Shown: positions 6,340 through 14,558 of the stretch, piece by piece
How the letters are laid out: each line of letters begins with the position of its first letter
How positions within the stretch are numbered: position 1 is the stretch's first letter
NCBI GenBank assembly: GCA_020633435.1
Contig: JACKDP010000004.1
Span: forward strand, 434,001 to 498,000
Direction of reading: 5' to 3'
Origin: Myxococcales bacterium
GTDB lineage: Bacteria; Myxococcota_A; Bradymonadia; UBA7976; UBA1532
Length of the DNA stretch: 64,000 bases
Position numbers and translations under genes: made by a program
Notes under the pieces: generated by a model
The model's database searches: none
The model's input: the letters and a program-made list of their open reading frames with translations, nothing else
Told to the model about the DNA's origin: nothing

Positions 6340-8668
6340 CCTGCAGCGTCGAGGTGCCCGAGCCGCCGCCGAAGCCGTCCACGAAGATGAAGTAGGTCCC
6401 CGGCTGCACCTGCACCGAGATGCGCGACCAGAGGCCGTTGCCCCCGTCGTCGTCGCAGGCGAGCTGGCTGGCCTGGTCGTCGCAGACGGCGCGCATGAAC
6501 ATGGCGGTGTCGTAGTCGGCCTGGATGATCTCGGCCGTCACCGTGGCCGCGCGGGCCAGGTTCAGCGAGAACACCTTCTCGGGGCCCATGGCGTTGCCGG
6601 CGCAGTTGGCCTGGTACTGGTTCATGCCGCCGCGGGTGTCGACGTTGAAGCGGCCGCCCTGGGGCGGGATCTGCACCACGTCGCGGGCCAGCAGGCAGAA
6701 CGGCGCCTCGTCGCGGTCGCCCGCCGCGAAGCAGCCGTCATCGTCGGGCCAGTCGACGAGGCCGTCGTCGTCGTTGTCGATGCCGTCGGCGCACTCGGGC
6801 ACCTCGGGCGGATCGACCTCGGAGTTGTCGAGGCCCTCTTCGCAGCCCGGATCGGCGAGGTCGATGAGGCCGTCCCCGTCGTCGTCCGCCAGGTTGTTGC
6901 ACGCCCGGATGTTGCTCTGCACGACCACCGTCACCGTGCGGGCCTGCATCAGCTCCAGGAAGCCCTGCTCCACGAAGATGTAGTGCAGGCCGCGGTCGAG
7001 GTTGTTCAGGGCCAGCGGGCCCATGTCGCCCGAGCGGCGGCAGCCCGTCTGCGTCATGGCGTCCGCGCAGTCGGTGCGGGCGTAGATGGAGGCCATCGCC
7101 GGGGCGTTGCCCTCGAGCACGTCCACGAAGACGTCGGAGGGGTCGTCCAGGTCGAGCACCAGCAGCACCTCGGGGCTGGCGCCCACCTCGCAGGTGCCGT
7201 TGGCCACGCCCGGACCGCGGGGCAGGATCGGCATCTCGAACACGCCGCCGTCCTGGCCGACCTCGATGACGTCGCCCACCGCCAGCGGGCAGAGGGGCTC
7301 CTCCCGCGGGCCGCCGGCGGCCTCGCAGTCCACGTCGTCGGGCCAGTCCGTCTGCCCGTCCATGTCGTTGTCGAGGCCGTCGCTGCAGATGGGGGCCACG
7401 TCGGGATCCAGCTCGTCGCGGTCGTCGGCCTCGGTGCAGCCCGGATCGGCCACGTCCACCAGCCCGTCGCCGTCGTTGTCCTCGCCGTCGCGGCACTCGG
7501 GCGGGCCCTCGGCGTCCACCGTCAGGCGGAAGGGGCCGCCGCCGTCCCGGGAGCCGGTGTCGACGATGAGGAAGTAGGTGCCGGGGCGCGGGTGCTCGAT
7601 CTCCAGCGTGCGGCCGGGCTGGTCGGCCGTGCCGCGGTTGCAGAGCAGATCCGAGGGGCCCAGGCAGCTCGTGCGCAGGTAGAGCACGGTGGGCGACAGC
7701 GTCTCGGGGTGATCCGTGCTGAAGCGCAGCGCCTCCAGCGGCCGGTCCACCCGGAAGACGAACGCCCGCTCGCCGCCGGCCGCGCCGCCGCAGGAGCCGA
7801 CGCCGTTGGCCGGGGCCCCGACGGTGGTGCCGTCGTAGGCGTCGTGGCCGGCCATCCAGTCGTTCAGATCGACCACCTCGACGCCGTCGCCGCAGGGGCC
7901 CTCCTCGACGGGATCGCCGGCCGCGTCGCACCCCGGATCAGCGGGCCAGTCCGTCGCGCCGTTGCCGTCGTCATCGACGCCGTTGGCGCAGGCGGCGGGC
8001 ACCGCCGGGTCGTCCTCGCTGCGATCCCCGCGGCCGGCGCAGCCCGGATCCGCCGGGTAGTCCACGGCGCCGTCGCCATCGTCGTCCAGCTCGTTGGCGC
8101 AGGCCGGCACGTCGATGGCCCCCTCGGTGGCGTCCCCCGCCGAGTGGCAGCCCGGATCCGCCGGGAAGTCGATGAAGCCGTTCTCGTCGTCGTCCAGGCC
8201 GTTGGCGCACTCGGTCGCCGGGTTGCCGCCCTCCTCCGAGGGATCCGCGTCGCTGGAGCAATCGGGGTCATAGACGTCGATCAGACCGTCCCCGTCGTTG
8301 TCCAGGCGGTCATCACACTCCGGCCCGGGGGGCGGGTTGAACTCGTCGTCGTCGTCGGCGTCGGCGCAGCCCGGGTCGTCGGGGAAGTCCACCAGGCCGT
8401 CGCCGTCGTCGTCCAGGCCGTTGCCGCAGGCCGCCCGGGGCGCGGCGTCCACCACCTCCCCGTCCGTCGCGATCACCGCCGCGTCGCCGTCGCCAGCGTC
8501 CGCCACCCGCGCCGCGTCCGGCTCCGGGCTCATGTCCACCACGCGGACCACCCGCGCGTCGGGGCCCGCGTCGCGCGCGACGGCGTCCGCCTCGCTCGCC
8601 TCGGGATCCTCCGCGCAGCCCGCCACCACCAGGGCCAGTGCCCACCACCACCGTGCACGCATCTTCAC
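6326..8668 (-). CDS. Lipoprotein with nine Asp-rich calcium-type repeats and three PPC-like domains
   Basis: About 780 residues. The signal peptide ends in the lipobox VVAGC, and an Asp-Ala linker follows. Nine repeats of the form C-x-N/D-G-x-D-D/N-D-G-D-G-x-x-D-x-x-x-D-P-G-C follow in groups of five, two and two. After each group comes a beta-rich domain of about 90 residues ending in GTYFLIVD, LHYIFVE or GTYFIFVD, like bacterial pre-peptidase C-terminal (PPC) domains. The DxDxDG loops should bind calcium and the paired Cys should form disulfides. The GTG at 8668 was chosen (GGTGAG upstream); an ATG at 8662 is also possible. A surface adhesin or matrix protein is likely. The linker here is intact. 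Confidence 0.8.
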   Translation of the reverse strand: MKMRARWWWALALVVAGCAEDPEASEADAVARDAGPDARVVRVVDMSPEPDAARVADAGDGDAAVIATDGEVVDAAPRAACGNGLDDDGDGLVDFPDDPGCADADDDDEFNPPPGPECDDRLDNDGDGLIDVYDPDCSSDADPSEEGGNPATECANGLDDDENGFIDFPADPGCHSAGDATEGAIDVPACANELDDDGDGAVDYPADPGCAGRGDRSEDDPAVPAACANGVDDDGNGATDWPADPGCDAAGDPVEEGPCGDGVEVVDLNDWMAGHDAYDGTTVGAPANGVGSCGGAAGGERAFVFRVDRPLEALRFSTDHPETLSPTVLYLRTSCLGPSDLLCNRGTADQPGRTLEIEHPRPGTYFLIVDTGSRDGGGPFRLTVDAEGPPECRDGEDNDGDGLVDVADPGCTEADDRDELDPDVAPICSDGLDNDMDGQTDWPDDVDCEAAGGPREEPLCPLAVGDVIEVGQDGGVFEMPILPRGPGVANGTCEVGASPEVLLVLDLDDPSDVFVDVLEGNAPAMASIYARTDCADAMTQTGCRRSGDMGPLALNNLDRGLHYIFVEQGFLELMQARTVTVVVQSNIRACNNLADDDGDGLIDLADPGCEEGLDNSEVDPPEVPECADGIDNDDDGLVDWPDDDGCFAAGDRDEAPFCLLARDVVQIPPQGGRFNVDTRGGMNQYQANCAGNAMGPEKVFSLNLARAATVTAEIIQADYDTAMFMRAVCDDQASQLACDDDGGNGLWSRISVQVQPGTYFIFVDGFGGGSGTSTLQVTVQ

Positions 8669-8788
8669 GTTCGACTCACCCCCCTGCGCGCCGACACAGG
8701 GGAGCCACTTCCCCCTGCGCCGCGGCCTCGGGTGCATGGTACATCACCCTGCAGCCCGGATCGAAGTCGGCGCGGGAGGCGGCGAAAC

Positions 8789-9682
8789 ATGCCGGAGTTG
8801 CCGGACGTGACGGTGTATGTGGAGCGGCTCGAGGCCCTGCTCGTGGGCCGGACGCTGCGCGGCGTCCGCCTCAAGAGCCCCTTCCTGCTGCGGACGGTGG
8901 CGCCCCCGCTGAGCGCCGCGGTGGGCCGCGAGGTGACGCGCGTGCGCCGCCTGGGCAAGCGCATCGTCCTGGACGTGGGCGACGTCGTCCTCGTCCTGCA
9001 CCTGATGATCGCCGGCCGCCTGCGCTGGCGCCCGCCCGGCGCCGCCGTGACCGCCCGCGACGCCCTCGCGGCCTTCGACTTCGACCACGGCGTCGTCCTC
9101 TTCACCGAGGCCAGCCCCCGCAAGCGCGCCTCGCTGCACGTCATCGAGCCCGCCGACCTGGCCGACTTCGACCGCGGCGGCCACGCCATCGATGCCAATG
9201 ATTTCGAGGGGTTCGACGCGGCCCTCCGACGCGAGAACCGCACGGTGAAGCGCGCCCTCACCGATCCACGCCTCTTCTCGGGGGTCGGCAACGCCTACTC
9301 CGACGAGATCCTCTTCGCCGCCCGGCTGTCGCCGGCGCGCCTGACCCACGCCCTCACCGCCGACGAGGCGCAGGCCCTGCACGCGGCCGCCGTGTCCATC
9401 CTCACGACCTTCACCGACCGCCTGCGGGCCGAGGTGGGCGAGGGCTTCCCCGAGAAGGTGACGGCGTTTCGGCCCGACATGGCGGTGCACGGTCGCTACG
9501 GCGAGCCCTGCCGCGCCTGCGGCCAGCCCGTCCAGCGCATCCGCTACGCCGACAACGAGACGAACTACTGCGCCCGCTGCCAGAACGCCGACCGCCTGCT
9601 CGCCGACCGCGGCCTGTCCCGCCTGCTCAAGAAGGACTGGCCCCGCACCCTGGAGGAGCTGGAGGCCCTGACCCGGCGCTAG
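8789..9682 (+). CDS. mutM: Formamidopyrimidine-DNA glycosylase (Fpg/Nei family)
   Basis: The 297-residue protein begins MPELPDV, so Pro2 is the catalytic imino acid and Glu3 is present. Lys57 lies in RRLGKRIV as in MutM. The H2TH region contains LFSGVGNAYSDEILF. A zinc finger has Cys241, Cys244, Cys261 and Cys264. The enzyme removes oxidised purines and nicks the abasic site in base-excision repair. The sequence after Pro-Glu-Leu-Pro differs from the classic EVET of MutM (DVTV). A tail of about 30 residues follows the zinc finger, where most family members end. It could therefore be a sub-family with altered substrate range. GGGAGG precedes the ATG. Confidence 0.88.
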   Translation: MPELPDVTVYVERLEALLVGRTLRGVRLKSPFLLRTVAPPLSAAVGREVTRVRRLGKRIVLDVGDVVLVLHLMIAGRLRWRPPGAAVTARDALAAFDFDHGVVLFTEASPRKRASLHVIEPADLADFDRGGHAIDANDFEGFDAALRRENRTVKRALTDPRLFSGVGNAYSDEILFAARLSPARLTHALTADEAQALHAAAVSILTTFTDRLRAEVGEGFPEKVTAFRPDMAVHGRYGEPCRACGQPVQRIRYADNETNYCARCQNADRLLADRGLSRLLKKDWPRTLEELEALTRR

Positions 9683-9700
9683 CCACCATCCGGTGGTCTT
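9683..9700 (+). terminator. Weak hairpin terminator after the Fpg gene
   Basis: CCACC (9683-9687) and GGTGG (9692-9696) pair around a 4-nt loop directly after the stop codon, and TCTT follows. The stem is short and the T-tract poor, so termination would be partial. Confidence 0.35.
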
Positions 9701-9724
9701 GGCGCTGGCATCGCGGGGCGGCGC

Positions 9725-9733
9725 TGCTACACT
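9725..9733 (+). promoter_or_regulatory. Extended -10 promoter for the barrel/hydrolase operon
   Basis: TGCTACACT is an extended -10 (TG, one base, TACACT), 31 bp before the GTG start at 9764 and with no good -35. It resembles the elements before the lipoprotein genes at 14559 and 19143. Confidence 0.45.
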
Positions 9734-9763
9734 GCGCCATCCCTCCCGCCTCTGGAGTCGCCG

Positions 9764-11269
9764 GTGCGCCGCATCGCCCTGCCCCTTCTGCTCGCCGCGC
9801 CCCCGGCGCTGGCGGCCCCGACCGCCGTCACGCTGGGCGAGCCGGCAGAGCCCGTGGGCCTCGCCCTCGGCCCCGTCGACCTGACCACGCCGAGCACGCT
9901 CGCCTTGTCCGCCACGTCCATCGGGCGCTTCCCGGTGGACGGCGACGGCACCCAGATCGACGGCGAGCCGGCCCTCGACGCCCTGCTGCGGGTGGGGCTG
10001 GTGCTGGACAGCGCCCGGATGTCGTCGACGTTCAACGTGCGGCTGGAGGCCGAGTACGAGCTGGTCGGCGGCATCTTCTCGGGGGGCACCACGCCGAGCC
10101 CCGACGTGCTGGACGCGCCCCTCGTCGAAGACACCGATCACACCCTGCGCAAGGCCAGCGGCCGCGTCACCCTCGGCCCGTTCCTGACGGTGGGCGGCGG
10201 GTTCATGACCAGCTACTGGGGCCTGGGCCTCATCGCCAACGACGGCGCCCATGGCTGGGAGCCCGGCAGCGCCCGGTTCACCGACCCGCGCGGCGGCGAC
10301 CGCGTCCTGCGCGCCTTCGCGCTCTCGGGGCCGTGGACGGACGCGAAGCTGATGGTGATCGCCGCGGTGGATCAGGTGCAGGGCGACGACGTGCTGCGCG
10401 CCGGCGACGAGGCCACCCAGGCCATCGCCGCCGTCACCGTGGGCGACGTGGATCGCCGCCACCTGGGCCTGTATGGCGTCTTTCGCATGCAGACGACCCG
10501 CGACGGCGCCGAGACGAACGTGACCGTCGGCGACGTCTTCGGCCGCTGGTCGGGGCGCCTCGCCAACCGCGTCAAGTACACCGCGGCCCTGGAGTCGGCG
10601 CTCATCGTCGGCGAGACGGATCTGGGCCCGTCCACCGAGTTCCCCACCCATGACGTCTTCCAGCTCGGGGTGGCCGCCGAGGCCGCCTTCGACGCCGGCA
10701 GCTTCGGCGGGGTGCTCAGCGCCTTCTTCGCCAGCGGCGATCGCGACGCGGCCGACGGCGAGCAGAACGCCTTCAAGGCCGACGTCGGCTTCGAGCAGGG
10801 CCTGCTGCTCTACAAGGTCGTGCTGGCCGGGCAGTCGGGCCGCGGCCCCATCACCGCCGCCGATCCCGACCTGGTGGGCTACCCCGCCGACGACCTGGAC
10901 CGCCTGACCACCCGGGGCGCCGTGACGAACACCTTCGCGCTGTTCCCGCGGGTCTGGGGCCGCCCCCTGGCCGGCCTCGAGGTCTACGGCGGGCCGCTCT
11001 TCGCCTGGAGCGCCGTGGAGGTGGCCGATCCCCGCGCCAGCCGCCTGGCCGGCGGCGTGCCCACCAACGTCTACGGCGGCACCCCCGGCGGCTACCTGGG
11101 CACCGAGCTGGACGTCGGCGTGCGCTACCGCGTCCTCGCGGCCGGCGCCACCCTGACCGCGGGCCTGGAGGCCGGCGTCTTCACCCCCGGCAGCGCCTTC
11201 GAGGACGCCGAGGGCAACCGCCGCGGCGCCCTGCAGGGGGCCCGCCTGAGCCTGGAGGGCCGCCTGTGA
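9764..11269 (+). CDS. Outer-membrane beta-barrel protein
   Basis: A 501-residue protein with a clear signal peptide (MRRIALPLLLAAPPALAA). Many amphipathic strands follow, with alternating hydrophobic residues and Gly/aromatic turns, such as FLTVGGGFMTSYWGLGL and NVYGGTPGGYLGTELDVGVRY. The last residue is Leu in LSLEGRL, not the usual Phe. The layout is that of a porin or alginate-export-like barrel in the outer membrane. GGAG precedes the GTG start. It overlaps the next gene by 4 bp (GTGA), so a shared task with that lipoprotein is likely. No substrate can be assigned. Confidence 0.7.
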   Translation: MRRIALPLLLAAPPALAAPTAVTLGEPAEPVGLALGPVDLTTPSTLALSATSIGRFPVDGDGTQIDGEPALDALLRVGLVLDSARMSSTFNVRLEAEYELVGGIFSGGTTPSPDVLDAPLVEDTDHTLRKASGRVTLGPFLTVGGGFMTSYWGLGLIANDGAHGWEPGSARFTDPRGGDRVLRAFALSGPWTDAKLMVIAAVDQVQGDDVLRAGDEATQAIAAVTVGDVDRRHLGLYGVFRMQTTRDGAETNVTVGDVFGRWSGRLANRVKYTAALESALIVGETDLGPSTEFPTHDVFQLGVAAEAAFDAGSFGGVLSAFFASGDRDAADGEQNAFKADVGFEQGLLLYKVVLAGQSGRGPITAADPDLVGYPADDLDRLTTRGAVTNTFALFPRVWGRPLAGLEVYGGPLFAWSAVEVADPRASRLAGGVPTNVYGGTPGGYLGTELDVGVRYRVLAAGATLTAGLEAGVFTPGSAFEDAEGNRRGALQGARLSLEGRL

Positions 11270-14200
11270 GCCGCGCCATCCTGACCCCCCGCCTGGCCCT
11301 CGTCCTCGGCCTCGCCCTGACGGCCTGCGTCTCGCCGGAGCTGGAGGGCCTGGCCCCCGCGCCGGCCGCCCGCACCACCGTGAAGTTCGACTTCCTGGCG
11401 AAGCCGCTGCCCGAGATCCCGCTGCCCAACGACATCGCCACCCGCTACGACCCCTCGTCGGCCACCGGGCGGCGCATCAACGCCTCGCTCATCGCCCCGA
11501 CGGGGCTGGAGGGCGGCGTCCGGCGGCTCATCGACCAGCTCGACGGCTGGGGCGTGAACCAGCCCATCACCATCCCCTTCACGGGGCCCCTCGACATCGA
11601 CTCCATCCTGGCCGCCCACCGCGACCCGCACTACGACCTGGGCGACGACGTCGTGTACCTGATCGACGTCACCCCCGGCTCGCCGGAGTACGGCCAGGCC
11701 CGCCACCTGGACGTGGGCAACGGCAACTACCCCGTCGTCCTCGAGGACATCGGCGGCTACTGGCCCGACCCGGCCCGCGGCTGGGTGAACAACATCTTCT
11801 TCGAGGAGGCCGACGAGGACCTCGACCGGGACGGCGAGCTGGATCCCGGCGAGGACGTCAATGGAAACGGGCTCCTGGACGAGGGCGAGGACGTCAACGA
11901 GAACGGCGTGCTCGACCCGCCCGAGGACACCGACGCCGACGGCGTGCTCGACCGCCCCAACTACCTGCCCGGCAAGAGCCCGGCCCCCGACGACCTCGCG
12001 GGCCGCGCCGACGCCATGATGACGTTCTACGAGCGCGAGACGAACACCCTCATCCTGCGGCCCATGGTGCCCCTGCGGGAGCGCACGACCTACGCCGTCG
12101 TCATCACCCGCCGCCTGCTGGACAACCGCGGCGACCCGGTGGGCTCGCCCTTCGCGTACATCAACCACACCGGCCAGAACGAGGCCCTGGCGCGGCTGCC
12201 GTCGCTGCTGCCCGCCGGCCTGGGCCTCGATGAGGTGGCCTTCGCCTTCTCGTTCACCACGCAGTCCCTCGAGGCCCACTGGATCGCGGTGCGCGACGGC
12301 CTCTATGGCCACGGCGTCCAGGCCCACCTGGCCACCGAGTTCCCGGCCGAGGTCGACACCCTCATGCCGCTCAAGGACCTCACGAACGCGCGCTACGCCG
12401 GCCAGACGAACCCGTACGCCCTGCGCTCCGAGGAGTTCCTGCAGCCCCTGAGCATCGTCGCCGGCTCGCTGCTCGGCCTGGACGCCAACAGCGTCGAGGC
12501 CCGCAAGCTGCTGGAGAGCCACCGCTACATCGACTTCTACGCCTCGGGCAGCTTCCAGAGCCCCCAGCTCTTCGAGCGCGAGGCCCCCGACGGCACGCCC
12601 CTCGGCTACAACGACCAGTCCTGGCCCCCGGACCTCGACCGCGTGCCCGCCCAGGCCCGCGCCGAGACGGTGCAGTTCTGGCTCACCGTGCCCCGCAAGG
12701 AGGTCTCGGTGCGCAAGGATGGCGGCGTGCCCCCCGTGGTCATCGTCGGCCACGGCTACGGCTCGTCGCGCTTCGAGATGGCCACCTTCGCCGGCTTCTT
12801 CGCCCGCTTCGGCCTGAGCACCCTGTCCATCGACTGCGTGAGCCACGGCCTCGGCGCCAACGAGATGGAGAAGAACCTGGCGCGCAGCATCGTGGGCAGC
12901 TTCGGCCTCGCCCCCCTGGTGGACGCCCTCTTCCAGGACCGCGCCGCCGACCTGAACGCCGACGGCACCGTCGACTCGGGCGGCGACTTCTGGACGAGCT
13001 ACGTCTTCCACACCCGCGACGTGGTGCGGCAGTGCGGCCTCGACTACATGCAGCTCCTGCGCATCTTCCGGCAGTTCGATGGCGAGCGTCGCTGGGCCTT
13101 CGACGTGGACGGCGACGGCGAGAACGAGCTGGCCGGCGACTTCGACGGCGACGGCTTCGTGGACATCGGCGCCGCCTCGACCTACGGCTACTTCGGCGGC
13201 TCCCTGGGCGGCATCATGGGCACCCTCATGGGCAGCCTGGAGCCGCAAGTGTCGACGATCATTCCGGTTTCCGGGGGCGGCGGCCTGGGCGACATCGGCA
13301 ACCGCTCGCTCCAGGGCGGCGTGCGCGAGGCCGTCATCCTGCGCGTGATGGGGCCGCTCTTCGTCGGCCAGCTCGCCGATGACGGCGTCTTCGAGCTGGC
13401 GACCATCGTGCCCGACGTGAACGACGACGCGCGGCGGCTGCTGGCCCGCGTCGAGGGCGTGCGCCCGGGCGACACGATGATCGTCGAGAACCTGGCCAAC
13501 GACGTGCGCGGGTGCGGCTACCTGGACGCCCAGGGCCGCGTCCGGGCCAGCGTCGAGAGCGACCTGGCCGACCCCATCCGGGTGACGTTCTACGCGGGCC
13601 CCCGCCTGATCACCGGCGACACCGAGTGCACCGTGATGCCCGACGCCACCGTCCGCGCCGTCGTGGAGAGCTTCGGGGAGGACGTGGAGTTCCAGGGCGA
13701 GACGTTCGCGGCCGGCAGCCCCCTCATCACCCTGGCCGAGGGCTTCGGCGAGCGCCGCGCCTCCCCGGGGATGCGCCGGTTCCTGGGCCTGGGCCAGCTC
13801 GTCCTCGATCCGGGCGACCCGGCCACCTACGCCCGCCACCTGCAGCGCGAGCCCCTGACCTACCCGGGCACCGGCGAGACGACCGGCGCCCACGCCATCA
13901 TCGTCACCACCATGGGCGACATGAACGTGCCGGCCAGCGCCGGGGTCACCGTCGGCCGCGCCTCGGGCCTCGTCGACTTCCTGACCGACGACCCCCGCTA
14001 CGGCAAGCCCCACAACCAGGTCCTGCTCGACACCTACGCCGCCGAGGCCGTGCACAACATCGGCCGGTTCTTCGACACGGCCGGCAACCCCGTGCACATG
14101 GACATCGAGAACTTCAGCGGCGACACGGACCTGTGGGCCCACACCCTGCCGCGCCTCGATCCGCCCCTGCGCATCGGCTTCGACCACACGGACGTGCTCG

Positions 14201-14475
14201 GGGGCTACTCGGCCGCCATCTTCCCCTACCCGCAGCCCCAGGGGCAGCACGGCTTCGCCTTCCCCGGCGGCCAGACGGACGACTTCCTGGAGCGCTGCGA
14301 CGCGGCGGGCATCGACCGCGCCGAGTGCCCCGTCGGCTTCGACGTAGGCAACTACATGCTCGGCATGTTCGGCCAGTGGTTCGCCGACGGCGGCAAGTCC
14401 CCGTTCTCCCTGGATCTTTGCCAGAGTCGGGATGACTGCCCCGGCCGGCAGCCGGTGCCCGAAGAGCGCCGCTGA
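11266..14475 (+). CDS. Large lipoprotein with alpha/beta-hydrolase domain
   Basis: This 1069-residue protein has a signal peptide and lipobox (LALTAC). The N-terminal beta-rich region (about 35-180) resembles the N-terminal domain of bacterial extracellular lipases. A calcium-type run with DLDRDGELDPGED-like units lies at about 180-232. The hydrolase core has VVIVGHGYGSSRF at about 492 and the nucleophile elbow GGSLGG with Ser646. A second DxDxDG stretch at about 612-632 lies just before the nucleophile. It is translationally coupled to the barrel gene upstream. Probably an outer-membrane or surface esterase/lipase; substrate unknown. Confidence 0.7.
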   Translation: MSRAILTPRLALVLGLALTACVSPELEGLAPAPAARTTVKFDFLAKPLPEIPLPNDIATRYDPSSATGRRINASLIAPTGLEGGVRRLIDQLDGWGVNQPITIPFTGPLDIDSILAAHRDPHYDLGDDVVYLIDVTPGSPEYGQARHLDVGNGNYPVVLEDIGGYWPDPARGWVNNIFFEEADEDLDRDGELDPGEDVNGNGLLDEGEDVNENGVLDPPEDTDADGVLDRPNYLPGKSPAPDDLAGRADAMMTFYERETNTLILRPMVPLRERTTYAVVITRRLLDNRGDPVGSPFAYINHTGQNEALARLPSLLPAGLGLDEVAFAFSFTTQSLEAHWIAVRDGLYGHGVQAHLATEFPAEVDTLMPLKDLTNARYAGQTNPYALRSEEFLQPLSIVAGSLLGLDANSVEARKLLESHRYIDFYASGSFQSPQLFEREAPDGTPLGYNDQSWPPDLDRVPAQARAETVQFWLTVPRKEVSVRKDGGVPPVVIVGHGYGSSRFEMATFAGFFARFGLSTLSIDCVSHGLGANEMEKNLARSIVGSFGLAPLVDALFQDRAADLNADGTVDSGGDFWTSYVFHTRDVVRQCGLDYMQLLRIFRQFDGERRWAFDVDGDGENELAGDFDGDGFVDIGAASTYGYFGGSLGGIMGTLMGSLEPQVSTIIPVSGGGGLGDIGNRSLQGGVREAVILRVMGPLFVGQLADDGVFELATIVPDVNDDARRLLARVEGVRPGDTMIVENLANDVRGCGYLDAQGRVRASVESDLADPIRVTFYAGPRLITGDTECTVMPDATVRAVVESFGEDVEFQGETFAAGSPLITLAEGFGERRASPGMRRFLGLGQLVLDPGDPATYARHLQREPLTYPGTGETTGAHAIIVTTMGDMNVPASAGVTVGRASGLVDFLTDDPRYGKPHNQVLLDTYAAEAVHNIGRFFDTAGNPVHMDIENFSGDTDLWAHTLPRLDPPLRIGFDHTDVLGGYSAAIFPYPQPQGQHGFAFPGGQTDDFLERCDAAGIDRAECPVGFDVGNYMLGMFGQWFADGGKSPFSLDLCQSRDDCPGRQPVPEERR

Positions 14476-14521
14476 GGCCACCCCCCAAAAGAGTGTGCGG
14501 TGCAACGCAGGGCGGCGGGGC

Positions 14522-14533
14522 GCTACCTTCCGG
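14522..14533 (+). promoter_or_regulatory. -10-like element GCTACCTTCCGG before lipoprotein gene
   Basis: The 12-mer at 14522-14533 contains TACCTT, 30 bp before the ATG. An identical 12-mer lies in the same place before the gene at 19143. This suggests a shared promoter type. Confidence 0.4.
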
Positions 14534-14558
14534 CCCTGGCTGGTCGGGGAGGCTCCGG

